Source: Bacillota bacterium
GTDB taxonomy: Bacteria > Bacillota > Sulfobacillia > Sulfobacillales > Sulfobacillaceae
DNA: 13,204 nt
Assembly: GCA_023488565.1 (NCBI GenBank)
Contig: JAMDDZ010000088.1
Location: 6,714-19,917, forward strand
Direction of reading: 5' to 3'
Made by a program: the position numbers and the translations under genes. The notes under the pieces were generated by a model, which made no database searches, was not told the origin of the DNA, and saw nothing but the letters and a program-made list of their open reading frames with translations. Below, piece after piece: positions 1 through 8,270 of the stretch; positions within the stretch are counted from its first letter, which is position 1; every line of letters starts with the position of its first letter.

Positions 1-37
1 TGGGTCGTGGGCCAAGTGCTGCAGCCCATAAGGTCAT
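1..37 (-). CDS. start of next dcw gene (partial, mraY position)
   Basis: An ATG at 37-35 overlaps the murF stop codon in an ATGA arrangement, and the frame stays open to the window edge (MTLWAAALGPRP, then cut). In many Firmicute dcw clusters the gene after murF is mraY, the membrane enzyme that makes lipid I. The short hydrophobic start with an LGP triplet is compatible with this, but twelve residues cannot establish the family. The only ribosome-binding candidate is a G-rich run inside the murF end. The existence of a gene is likely from the overlap; the mraY identity is a guess from position. Confidence 0.4.
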   Translation of the reverse strand, partial: MTLWAAALGPRP

Positions 38-1386
38 TGGGGGCCCCCCCAATCCTTAATCCAATGCACCAGTTCTTCAAAGTGCATGCCACGAGAAGCT
101 TTCAATAAGACCACGTCATTGGGACGCAAGATCTGTTGCAACAACTTCCAGGCATCCTCAAGAGTTTCGCAATGTTGTCCCACCGACCCAGCGCCTTGAG
201 CAATCATGTGACTGCGCGGCCCAATGGCGACTACCAGATCCGCATGATTCTGTGCATATTGTCCTACTTCCAAATGACTTTGAGTTTCTGCAGTTCCAAG
301 TTCCAACATGTCTCCCAAAACCGCAACCTTTCGTCCCGGAAAGCTATTCAAGACATCGATTCCGGCTTTCATTGAAACCGGACTAGCGTTATAGACATCT
401 TCAAGTACCGTTATTTGCCCTATCGCTAAAGGCCGAATGCGGGATCGTTCTTGATCCACATTTTCAATTCCGTGAATACCGTCTTGCAAAGAAACACCTA
501 AAGCCTCTCCCATCAACAGTGCCGCCGCAACGTTAGACCCATGGTGGGCCCCAATCCAAGGCAAAATAACCCGCCAGTGTCCTTGATTATTTTCCAATTC
601 AATCCGGGTATGCCCATTTTCAATTTGGGATGCAATAATACGCAAATCACAGTCGGCATGGTGACCGTACCACAACACCCGATGCCGTGTCTTTTCCCCC
701 AATTCGCGAACTCGCACATCATCGTAATTGAGTACCGCTGTGCCTTCCTGCACTAACCCTTCTAAAATCTCGCCTTTGGCGGCTTGAATTTCCGCCATCG
801 ACCCTAATTGCTCCAAATGGCTTGGACCAATGTTGCTAATCGCCGCCACCTCAGGAGGAGCAATTTGGGTAAGGTACTGGATTTCTCCGCGTTGCCGCAT
901 TCCCATTTCCGCGACAAAGTGGGTCATCGTATCGGACTCGCCGAAAAAGGAAAGGGGTAAACCAATAGCGGTGTTGTAATTCCCATGAGACTGTCCTGTA
1001 TCATACCGGGTGCGCAACACGGCTGTGGCCAATTCCTTGAGACTGGTCTTGCCTACACTGCCCGTAATGCCAACGATGTGGATGTGGCGGGCTAAAATCA
1101 TCTGGCGCATCATATCGTCCATTGCCCTAAGCGGGTTATCAGCCCTTAGCAACGGCCCGCCCGACAAACCAAAAGAAGGCTCAACCATAGCCGTAGCCCC
1201 TGCCTGCCATGCTTCTGAGACAAATTCATGCCCATGATGCCGTGTGCCGGGCAACGCAATAAACAAACCGTTTCGCACCGTCTGTCGGCTGTCTATGGTC
1301 ACATTAGCGACGATTCGTGTCTCGTCGACATGTTCCGGCTGAGCTCCGGTCCACCCTATGATTTCCCCAAAACTCATCGTCATCAT
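34..1386 (-). CDS. murF: UDP-MurNAc-tripeptide-D-Ala-D-Ala ligase MurF
   Basis: This cytoplasmic ATP-dependent ligase adds D-Ala-D-Ala to UDP-MurNAc-tripeptide, the last soluble step of the peptidoglycan precursor. At 450 residues it has normal family length. Visible Mur ligase features are an N-terminal UDP-substrate domain (about 1-100), the ATP loop GITGSVGKTS at 106-115, the MurF-type GNYNTAIGLPLSFF stretch near 135-148, the lysine in AKGEIL (K204, the position carbamylated in Mur ligases), DVYNASP at 330-336 and KASRGM at 429-434 in the C-terminal domain. The start ATG overlaps the murE stop as ATGA, with AAGGAG 11 bases upstream inside murE. Three in-frame ATGs lie within the first four codons; the first fits the ribosome binding site best. 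It is most likely translated together with murE. I see no missing key residue. Confidence 0.96.
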   Translation of the reverse strand: MMTMSFGEIIGWTGAQPEHVDETRIVANVTIDSRQTVRNGLFIALPGTRHHGHEFVSEAWQAGATAMVEPSFGLSGGPLLRADNPLRAMDDMMRQMILARHIHIVGITGSVGKTSLKELATAVLRTRYDTGQSHGNYNTAIGLPLSFFGESDTMTHFVAEMGMRQRGEIQYLTQIAPPEVAAISNIGPSHLEQLGSMAEIQAAKGEILEGLVQEGTAVLNYDDVRVRELGEKTRHRVLWYGHHADCDLRIIASQIENGHTRIELENNQGHWRVILPWIGAHHGSNVAAALLMGEALGVSLQDGIHGIENVDQERSRIRPLAIGQITVLEDVYNASPVSMKAGIDVLNSFPGRKVAVLGDMLELGTAETQSHLEVGQYAQNHADLVVAIGPRSHMIAQGAGSVGQHCETLEDAWKLLQQILRPNDVVLLKASRGMHFEELVHWIKDWGGPQ

Positions 1387-2864
1387 GCCTTGCGCAACTC
1401 CTTCAACACTTGTCGCGCCACTTCTCGGTCATCAAAATGAATAGTGGCATCCCGATAGATTTGATACGTTTCATGTCCTTTTCCAACAATCAAGATCACG
1501 TCACCAGGCTGCCCCCGGTGTAGTGCTTGGCGGATGGCACGTTCACGATCCAATTCTACTTCGTACTGGCCATGCGATAGTTCTACACCTTGCGCAATCT
1601 GGTGGATGATATCCATCGGATCTTCGGATCGTGGGTTATCCGCGGTCAGCACCACCCAATCCGCCAATTCCCCTGCCACTTCGCCCATCATTGAACGTTT
1701 TCCCCGATCCCTGTCACCTCCCGCGCCAAACACCACACCAATGTGCCCCATGGCGAACTCACGAGCCGTTTGTAATACATTCTTTAGGCCATCTGGGGTG
1801 TGTGCGTAGTCAACAATTACAGTAAACGGCTGTCCTTCGTCAATCCTTTCAAACCGCCCTGGGACTCCTGGATACCGAGCCAATGCTTCCGCCATTTTCC
1901 GCGGCTCCAATCCCCACACGTAGCCTACAGATAGCGCAGCCAAAGCGTTGGACACATTGAAGCGTCCCGTCATTCCAAATTCTATCGCTTGATTTTGGCC
2001 ATCTGGAAATTCTACCAAAAATTGCACCCCACGACTGGCAATTTGCACCATGCTGGCTCTTACATTCACACCTTCTGAGAGCCCATACGTAATGACCGGT
2101 ACATGACTTAATGCGGTTAAACGCCCTGCATACGGATCGTCCCCATTAATCACAGCAGCCATAGGACCAGGTTTGGGCATCTCTCCCAGCCGGGAAAACA
2201 ACAAAGATTTTGCTTGAAAATAGGATTCCAAATCGGGGTGAAAGTCTAGATGGTCCTGAGTCAAATTGGTGAATACCGCAACATTATAGGCTACGGTATC
2301 CACCCGTGACAGCACCAGTGCATGTGATGATACCTCCATTACTGCTGCTTTCATGCCACGGTCTGCCATATGCCGCAAAATGCTCTGCAGGTCGGGCGCC
2401 TCCGGAGTGGTCCGAGAGACTTTGAAACTCTCCAACCCCATCAAAGTATGTAGCGTACCGGTCAACCCGCAACTCACATCATTAGCTTCCAAAAGCCCAC
2501 GAACCAGATGGGTTGTTGTCGTCTTGCCATTCGTGCCGGTGACCCCCACCATCCACAATCGTCGCGAGGGGCTGCCAAAATAGAGATCGGCAACTTTTGC
2601 CATTGCAGCTCGTGCATTGGGGACTATCAGACCCGGTTTGCCTTGAGGAATCGCTTCAGAGCGTTCCACGAGAAATGCAACGGCGCCACGTGCCATAGCT
2701 TCTTGGCAATAAAGATGCCCATCAGTACGAAATCCTGGAATGGCACAAAACAGATTTCCTGGTTCCACCGCCCGTGAATTATAGGCGATGCCAGTGATGT
2801 CCACATCAAGGGATCCCACCGGTGTCACCTCAACCAGTGCCTTCGCCAGTTCTTCCAATTGCAT
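1383..2864 (-). CDS. murE: UDP-MurNAc-tripeptide synthetase MurE, meso-DAP type
   Basis: MurE adds the third residue of the peptidoglycan stem peptide to UDP-MurNAc-L-Ala-D-Glu in the cytoplasm. The 493-residue protein shows the ATP loop TGTNGKTTTT (about 109-118), TTPEAPDL, EVSSHAL, the NLTQDHLDFH block, the lysine of QAKSLLF (about K219) and DYAHTPDGL. The DNPR motif (about 409-412) followed by SEDP is the known signature of enzymes that select meso-diaminopimelate rather than lysine, so this cell probably has a meso-DAP wall. The frame can be extended one codon to a TTG, but AGGAGG is 7 bases from the ATG at 2864, which I prefer. Its stop overlaps the murF start; spoVD ends 40 bases upstream. 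Confidence 0.96.
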   Translation of the reverse strand: MQLEELAKALVEVTPVGSLDVDITGIAYNSRAVEPGNLFCAIPGFRTDGHLYCQEAMARGAVAFLVERSEAIPQGKPGLIVPNARAAMAKVADLYFGSPSRRLWMVGVTGTNGKTTTTHLVRGLLEANDVSCGLTGTLHTLMGLESFKVSRTTPEAPDLQSILRHMADRGMKAAVMEVSSHALVLSRVDTVAYNVAVFTNLTQDHLDFHPDLESYFQAKSLLFSRLGEMPKPGPMAAVINGDDPYAGRLTALSHVPVITYGLSEGVNVRASMVQIASRGVQFLVEFPDGQNQAIEFGMTGRFNVSNALAALSVGYVWGLEPRKMAEALARYPGVPGRFERIDEGQPFTVIVDYAHTPDGLKNVLQTAREFAMGHIGVVFGAGGDRDRGKRSMMGEVAGELADWVVLTADNPRSEDPMDIIHQIAQGVELSHGQYEVELDRERAIRQALHRGQPGDVILIVGKGHETYQIYRDATIHFDDREVARQVLKELRKA

Positions 2865-2904
2865 CAATTTCCCTCCTGCCTTCAGCCTTGGTTTCCAGTT
2901 TCCG

Positions 2905-4995
2905 CTACATTACCACAATGGTGGTGCCAGCTTTGACCTCAGTACCGGCAACAATGGACTGCCGCTCGACGCGCGCTACCGGCAACCCTTGTGGAGCCAG
3001 GTTAAGACCTAATTCCATTGCTAGGCGTTGTGCAGTTCCGAGCGGAAGTCCGATAAAGCTGGGAACCGCAACCCACTCTAAATAGATTCTTGGATGACGT
3101 CCCAACGTCAACTGCAACAACGTGCCGACAGGGCGCCATCCTCCATATTCAATCGATTGCTCTACTACTACATTTCCCTGTCCCGTAAATTGTACCGGAA
3201 ATCCAAAGGCTTCGGCATCATCTTGAGCACTCACTGGGTCCAAATTTACCAGATTGGGCACCATTTGCAGCGACCCAGTTTTAGGCGGCCGGATGGGATC
3301 AGTGGGTTGAAGGCCCAAATGTCGAAATATGTCCCCGCTGAGCCGACCAAATATGGGGGCTGCCACCTGCCCTCCATAAAACGCCCCTACAGGTTCGTCT
3401 ACGTTAACCATAATAGCCACTTCGGGATTGGGAACAGGTCCAAACCCAACAAACGATGCAATATACACACCCTTTTCCACTCGCCCATTAACCACTTTTT
3501 GGGCGGTACCGGTCTTCCCTGCCATTTTAAAACCCGGTACCTGTCCCAATTTGCCGGTGCCCGAAGACACAACCGCAACCATCATATTTTGCACTAACTG
3601 AGCCACATGTAAAGATACTACTTGTCGCACCACTTGACGATCAAACTGTTTGATCACCGTGCCGTCTGGTTTTTTGATCACTCTGGCCAGGTGGGGAACA
3701 AGTAGGGCACCATCGTTGGCGATGGCGGATATCGCGTTGAGCAGTGCAATCGGCGACACGGTGAGAGTTTGGCCAAACGCCATAATCGCGAGATCCAATG
3801 CGGTCACCCGGGACGCTTTAGGAACAATTCCCCGGGCTTGGCCAGGAAGGTCTATAGGTATGGGTTTGGAGATCCCGAATTTGTCTAAGTACTGATAAAA
3901 CTTTGCCACCCCGAGCCCCAGTCCTAATTCCATAAACCCCACGTTGCAGGAATTTTTGACGACCGCGGCCAATGATTCTGCCCCATGGCCTTGCGGCCTC
4001 CAGCAGTTCACTCGCCGTCCTAGCACAATTTTAAAGCCGGGGCAATAGAACCCTGCATCTGGACTGGTAGTCCCTTCCTCAAGAGCAGCGGCTAAAGTCA
4101 CGGGTTTGAAGATCGACCCGGGGGGAATCGCGTCCGACACCGGCAAAACACGGTAATTCTTCGGATTGTAGTCCCTAAAATGGTTCGGGTCAAATGACGG
4201 ACGTTGGGCCAACGCAAGAAGTCCTCCGGTGCGCGGGTGCATTACCGCAATACTAACCGACTTGGCTCCCGTGGTAATCATGGCTTGCTCGCACGCACGT
4301 TCCGCCATCCACTGAATTTTCTCATCCAATGTCAATTCCAGGGTATCGCCTTGTATTGGCGGAACTACACGTTGCCGGGCAAATTGAATGGTTTGCCCGG
4401 TCACATCATATTCTTCCTGAATACTACCCGGCTTTCCTTGTAAGTACTTGTTATAAACCATTTCGATACCGGCCAGACCTTGATTGTCAATGCCGGTAAA
4501 ACCCAGTACCGGACCAACTAACGATCCTTCAGGATAATATCTGGCGGTTTCGGTCACCAAATAAATTCCCGGCAATGCGGACATTTGCCCTCGTATTTGA
4601 TCGAGCTCGAGGGCTGTCAGACGCCGCTTTAGCCAAACAAATCCCTGGCGCCGTGATAATCGACGCAACAACCGATCCGGGGGCATGTTCAGCATCACGG
4701 ATAAAAGAGCGGCTTCGGCAATTCGATGTTTCTTGGTTTGAATTGGAATCGCATAAGCCGAGTAGGCATGATGGCTGCCAGCCAGAAGATGGCCATGGCG
4801 ATCGACAATGTTGCCCCGAAAAGCAGCCAAAGGTACCCCCCGGAAGTGCGCGGATTCCGCTATTTTCTGTAATTTGGGTCCTTCAACACCTTGCACCGCA
4901 ACTAAACGACCCAAGAGTCCGACATCGAACACCCCCACCAGAGCCAACACCAAAAAATTCCTGCGTTTCATCACCAACGTCGGACGATTATCCAC
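2905..4995 (-). CDS. spoVD: sporulation-specific class B penicillin-binding protein SpoVD with two PASTA domains
   Basis: This is a membrane-anchored D,D-transpeptidase that cross-links peptidoglycan. A short basic N-terminus is followed by one membrane segment (about 12-35), a dimerisation region with the FRGNIVDRHG motif, and a transpeptidase domain with SIFK (S294, K297), SCN (S349-N351) and KTG (K494), then two C-terminal PASTA repeats (about 574-632 and 641-696). Cys331 (in NCW) and Cys350 (in SCN) match the redox pair C332/C351 of Bacillus subtilis SpoVD, which StoA reduces during spore cortex synthesis; this supports SpoVD over a vegetative PBP. Position just before murE also matches spoVD. 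The start is taken as GTG at 4995, 10 bases after AGGAGG; an upstream TTG at 5004 would sit only one base from it. Residue numbers use the GTG start. B. subtilis SpoVD has a single PASTA domain, so two is a difference. Confidence 0.88.
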   Translation of the reverse strand: MDNRPTLVMKRRNFLVLALVGVFDVGLLGRLVAVQGVEGPKLQKIAESAHFRGVPLAAFRGNIVDRHGHLLAGSHHAYSAYAIPIQTKKHRIAEAALLSVMLNMPPDRLLRRLSRRQGFVWLKRRLTALELDQIRGQMSALPGIYLVTETARYYPEGSLVGPVLGFTGIDNQGLAGIEMVYNKYLQGKPGSIQEEYDVTGQTIQFARQRVVPPIQGDTLELTLDEKIQWMAERACEQAMITTGAKSVSIAVMHPRTGGLLALAQRPSFDPNHFRDYNPKNYRVLPVSDAIPPGSIFKPVTLAAALEEGTTSPDAGFYCPGFKIVLGRRVNCWRPQGHGAESLAAVVKNSCNVGFMELGLGLGVAKFYQYLDKFGISKPIPIDLPGQARGIVPKASRVTALDLAIMAFGQTLTVSPIALLNAISAIANDGALLVPHLARVIKKPDGTVIKQFDRQVVRQVVSLHVAQLVQNMMVAVVSSGTGKLGQVPGFKMAGKTGTAQKVVNGRVEKGVYIASFVGFGPVPNPEVAIMVNVDEPVGAFYGGQVAAPIFGRLSGDIFRHLGLQPTDPIRPPKTGSLQMVPNLVNLDPVSAQDDAEAFGFPVQFTGQGNVVVEQSIEYGGWRPVGTLLQLTLGRHPRIYLEWVAVPSFIGLPLGTAQRLAMELGLNLAPQGLPVARVERQSIVAGTEVKAGTTIVVM

Positions 4996-4999
4996 TGTG

Positions 5000-5015
5000 A
5001 GCAAGCCTCCTTGCT
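5000..5015 (-). promoter_or_regulatory. hairpin holding the spoVD ribosome binding site
   Basis: On the minus strand AGCAAG and CTTGCT form a perfect 6-base-pair stem around the 4-base loop GAGG, the core of the only good ribosome binding site for spoVD. The GTG start follows four bases after the stem. Such a hairpin could slow or modulate initiation. This is seen directly in the sequence; the regulatory effect is inference. Confidence 0.4.
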
Positions 5016-5069
5016 GCAGGACGGGCTGTTACTCACAATGCTTATGCGGTCTAGGCAATCAAAAGAACC

Positions 5070-6806
5070 TCAAGGCTGGAAGGGCTTAGAACCGTTGTCC
5101 GGCCCCGCATATGGTTTAATGTTCCAATAATGAAACATAAACTCCGCAATATGTTTCCATACGGGTGCCGACACTTGATCCCCATAAAACAAATTTCCGA
5201 TCGGACGGTTAATCATGACCAACATGATAAATCGGGGATTGGGCATCGGACCCATACCCATATACGACGCGATGAACAAGTTGTTTGACGTGCGTCCATT
5301 GACAATTTTTTGGGAAGTCCCGGTTTTCCCTGCAATGATATATCCTGGCACCTGAGCCGGCACTCCGGTTCCCTGAGTGGCTTCGAGAGTCATCATATGC
5401 TGTATTTCCTTGGCTATGGCTGGTGACGTGGTGACAGATTCCACTTGGGGTTTAACAGTTTTCACTACGGTGCCGTTGGGTGATAGAACCGCTTTCAAAA
5501 TGTGCGGCTGCATCATAACGCCGTCATTGGCCACTGCAGAATCCGCCGCAATCATCTGCATTGCAGTCGCGGCAAATCCCTGTCCGAACCCAATTGTTGC
5601 TAAGTCAACAGCGTTCACTTGCTTCAAAGGAACCCATAGCCCTGGAGAATCCCCAGGCAATCCTACATTGCTCGGATGGTCGAAGCCGAACAGCTTTACG
5701 AAATGATATAAACTTGCTGCTCCGACTTTTAGCGCCACATCCATAAACACTTGGTCTGAGGAAACCTCAAGTCCGCGTGTCAGTGTAATCCAACCCCAGC
5801 CATTAGGGTTCCAATCGTTAATGCGGATCCCGTCGACGATCTTATAGCCTACCGTATCAAACATGCTGTTAGGCGTAAACAAACCCGTTGTCAGTCCTGC
5901 AGTTGCGGTGACTGGCTTGAAGATTGAACCCGGTGGCACCGGATCTTCTACGGCATAATCGTCCATCTCCAGCGGTGTCGCATTATAGTAGTTATTGGGG
6001 TTAAAATTGGGCCAGTTGGCAAGCGCAATGACCGATCCGGTATGTGGATTGAGCACAATCACCGTGCCATTAAGGGCATGGGCCCTCTTAATACCCCATT
6101 TCAGCCACTTTTGGGCAGCAGCTTCAATGTTGGCATCAATGGTCAATTGCACGGTATCTCCTGGTGCCGGAGCCTTATACGCTAGCTGCCATTGTGGCAG
6201 CGGATTTCCGGCCGCATCGGTTCTCACAACCCAATAACCTGGCTTACCAGCCAAAATTTTATTGTATTCGTATTCCACTCCTGCTAGTCCTTGGTCTTGA
6301 GATCCCACCATTCCTAGCACTTGAGAGGCCAATGTTCCGTTAGGATATTCACGCCCTGTAGACGGAACTACCGAAACTCCCGGCAAATTTAAGGCTGAGA
6401 TCTGATGCGCCACAGAACTGGAAACCGAACGTGCCAGCAAAGCATACCAGGATCCGTTGCCCAACACTGACGCCAACACCTTGGATGAGAACGGCAAATA
6501 ATGGGACAAAGTGGTCGCGGTGCTTTCCACCTGTTTTCGGGAAGTCAAATATTTGGGTACGGCGACCACTTGATAGGTCGGAGTATCCATGGCCAGCACT
6601 GTCCCGTTGCGGTCCAAAATTTCTCCCCGGCTTGCCGGCAATGTAATGCGGTGCACATGAATGCTGGAGGCGTAAGCATGCAGATGATTAGCGTCGGCAA
6701 CCTGAATCATGACAAGTCGAACCAGCAGCAGTGCCGAAAACAAGGTTGTGTACAACAAAGTCAGCCGAGCTCGGTGCCGCACCAAGTGCGTAGATTTTTT
6801 CTTCAT
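5070..6806 (-). CDS. class B penicillin-binding protein, divisome transpeptidase (FtsI/PBP2B position), no PASTA
   Basis: A membrane-anchored D,D-transpeptidase, probably the septal enzyme that works with FtsW and the FtsL/DivIB/DivIC group. The 578 residues contain a basic N-terminus, one membrane segment (about 15-36), the SRGEILDRNG dimerisation motif (59-68), and a transpeptidase domain with SIFK (S294, K297), a second motif reading SSD (349-351) instead of the usual SxN, and KTG (494-496). The chain ends about 75 residues after KTG with no PASTA repeats and contains no cysteine. The ATG overlaps the stop of the ftsL-like gene as ATGA. In Bacillus subtilis the gene in this slot is pbpB, whose product carries PASTA repeats, so the repeat distribution between the two neighbours differs here. 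The family call is firm; the exact role is from position. Confidence 0.9.
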   Translation of the reverse strand: MKKKSTHLVRHRARLTLLYTTLFSALLLVRLVMIQVADANHLHAYASSIHVHRITLPASRGEILDRNGTVLAMDTPTYQVVAVPKYLTSRKQVESTATTLSHYLPFSSKVLASVLGNGSWYALLARSVSSSVAHQISALNLPGVSVVPSTGREYPNGTLASQVLGMVGSQDQGLAGVEYEYNKILAGKPGYWVVRTDAAGNPLPQWQLAYKAPAPGDTVQLTIDANIEAAAQKWLKWGIKRAHALNGTVIVLNPHTGSVIALANWPNFNPNNYYNATPLEMDDYAVEDPVPPGSIFKPVTATAGLTTGLFTPNSMFDTVGYKIVDGIRINDWNPNGWGWITLTRGLEVSSDQVFMDVALKVGAASLYHFVKLFGFDHPSNVGLPGDSPGLWVPLKQVNAVDLATIGFGQGFAATAMQMIAADSAVANDGVMMQPHILKAVLSPNGTVVKTVKPQVESVTTSPAIAKEIQHMMTLEATQGTGVPAQVPGYIIAGKTGTSQKIVNGRTSNNLFIASYMGMGPMPNPRFIMLVMINRPIGNLFYGDQVSAPVWKHIAEFMFHYWNIKPYAGPDNGSKPFQP

Positions 6807-7261
6807 TTAGCCACTAATGCTTGCCGCAAAGCCAAAATCCATTGTGACACGCGTCCATACCACGGTGTGCTCTCTACAACCGCAGGGCCGGCTATGTGAA
6901 ACCCTGTACGAACCGTGGGGACCTTGAGGTCTACATGATATTTTTGGCTATCAGCGGCCAACATTTGAGGAGAACTCAATTGGGTCACCTTAGCAGCCAA
7001 TACTTGGTTCTGTCGCGTCAACACCGTGTACTGAGCTGATAAGGCATCGACCTGATAGCCCATCACTAAAACATGAATAGCTAAAAGTGATGCCCCGAGG
7101 CCGACAGCCCAAACTCCCATAATCCAAAATACGGTCTGTGCCAGCCCATTAAATTTGCGCCGCGGGCGCGGGGTCACTTTGGGGCGTAGTTTCTTTTCCC
7201 AAGTGCGGGCTAGATTACCCTCTTTATACAAACCATATTCATTTTCTTGCTGGTTGAGCAT
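6803..7261 (-). CDS. ftsL: FtsL-like cell division protein
   Basis: A small bitopic membrane protein in the exact dcw position of ftsL, between rsmH and the septal penicillin-binding protein. The 152 residues show a basic cytoplasmic N-terminus (KKLRPKVTPRPRRK near 23-36), one membrane segment (about 42-68) and a heptad-like coiled coil (about 69-97), the plan of FtsL/DivIC proteins that scaffold and activate FtsW-FtsI at the septum. FtsL sequence is poorly conserved, so layout and position carry the call. The start is ATG at 7261 because AAGGAGG lies 9 bases upstream; a frame extension to 7318 lacks such a site. The tail beyond the coiled coil (about 98-152) is longer than in Bacillus subtilis FtsL. 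Its stop overlaps the next start (ATGA). Confidence 0.8.
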   Translation of the reverse strand: MLNQQENEYGLYKEGNLARTWEKKLRPKVTPRPRRKFNGLAQTVFWIMGVWAVGLGASLLAIHVLVMGYQVDALSAQYTVLTRQNQVLAAKVTQLSSPQMLAADSQKYHVDLKVPTVRTGFHIAGPAVVESTPWYGRVSQWILALRQALVAK

Positions 7262-7362
7262 TGAATTCAACCTCCTTGGAACCGAAAACTCGAAATTTGT
7301 TACCTTAAGATGAACCATGTCGATGGTGTGAGCATAGGTATTCCCAGTAAAAAGATCGGCCG

Positions 7363-8253
7363 CTAACTCTTAGCAAAGACGCGCATTTTGGCTGAATGAG
7401 ACCGCGGGTTGCTGTCGATTTCGGCCGGGGAAGGAATGAGTGGTCTACGAGTAACTACAATTCCACGTTGGTTTGTTTGCCATTCCCGGAACGTGTGCTT
7501 AACAATACGGTCTTCGAGCGATTGAAATGAGATAGCCACGATGTGCCCTTCGGGTGCAGCAACGTCAATGGCGACAGCCAGTCCTTGCTTTAATGCCTCC
7601 AATTCATCGTTAACCCAGATCCTCAGGGCCTGAAATGTTCGCCGGGCAGGATGTCCTCCGGTCCTCCGCGCCGAAGCTGGAATGGCTGCTTTAATTAAAT
7701 CGACTAGTTGACCCGTCGTGCGAATAGGTTCTTCTTCCCTGGCACTTACGATGAAGTCGGCAATACGTGAGGCCCAACGCTCTTCGCCCCATTCTTTTAG
7801 AGCTCGGGTAATATCTTCTTTGGGTTTCATATTTACCAACCGAAATGCTGTGACCGGATTATCTGGGTCCATCCGCATATCCAAAGGGGAATCCTCATTT
7901 TGGTAGCCGAATCCGCGGGCAGTCTGGTCCAGTTGTGGTGAAGATACCCCTAAATCAAACAAGATACCCTGAATCGTGCCTTTTTCGTTGGGGCTCAAAA
8001 TTTCGTCTAAACTTCGAAAATTGCCTCGGCGTATCGAAACCCGGGAACTCCATGCGCCTAATCGATCATGAGCTTGGGACAATGCTGCAGGATCCTGGTC
8101 AATGGCAATAAGACGGCAGTTGGGAAATTGAGATAGCAGCAAGTGGCTATGGCCTCCTCCGCCCAATGTCGCGTCCAGATATAACCCGGACGGGTCTGTA
8201 ACCCAGTGGGCCAAAACTTGCTCGGGCATAACACTCACGTGAGTAAATGTCAC
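7363..8253 (-). CDS. rsmH: 16S rRNA (cytosine1402-N4)-methyltransferase RsmH (MraW)
   Basis: This cytoplasmic SAM-dependent enzyme methylates N4 of C1402 in 16S rRNA, fine-tuning the ribosomal P site. About 296 residues, usual for the family. Visible motifs are the SAM-binding DATLGGGGHS near the N-terminus, AIDQDP, FDLGVSSPQLD, the family block GFGYQNEDSPLDMRMD, HPARRTFQALRIWVNDELEAL, ISFQSLEDRIVK and the C-terminal NPRSHSAKMRV. The family sequence at the penultimate block is normally SFHSLEDR; here His is replaced by Gln. The ribosome binding site AGGAGG begins right after the mraZ stop; it is 7 bases from a TTG (8256) and 10 from a GTG (8253), and I chose the GTG. A longer TTG start at 8274 would lie upstream of that site. 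About 100 bases separate it from ftsL. Confidence 0.95.
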   Translation of the reverse strand: MTFTHVSVMPEQVLAHWVTDPSGLYLDATLGGGGHSHLLLSQFPNCRLIAIDQDPAALSQAHDRLGAWSSRVSIRRGNFRSLDEILSPNEKGTIQGILFDLGVSSPQLDQTARGFGYQNEDSPLDMRMDPDNPVTAFRLVNMKPKEDITRALKEWGEERWASRIADFIVSAREEEPIRTTGQLVDLIKAAIPASARRTGGHPARRTFQALRIWVNDELEALKQGLAVAIDVAAPEGHIVAISFQSLEDRIVKHTFREWQTNQRGIVVTRRPLIPSPAEIDSNPRSHSAKMRVFAKS

Positions 8254-8270
8254 CAAACTGCCACCTCCTA

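Noticed and set aside
34..60. GGGGG/CCCCC inverted repeat at the end of murF as a terminator
   Set aside because: It lies within the murF coding end (WGGPQ), overlaps the next gene's start region, and has no T-run after it on the minus strand.
5005..5069. Sigma-E type sporulation promoter before spoVD
   Set aside because: The minus strand has CATAAGCAT, loosely like a -10 element, but no matching -35; the resemblance is too weak to report as a feature.
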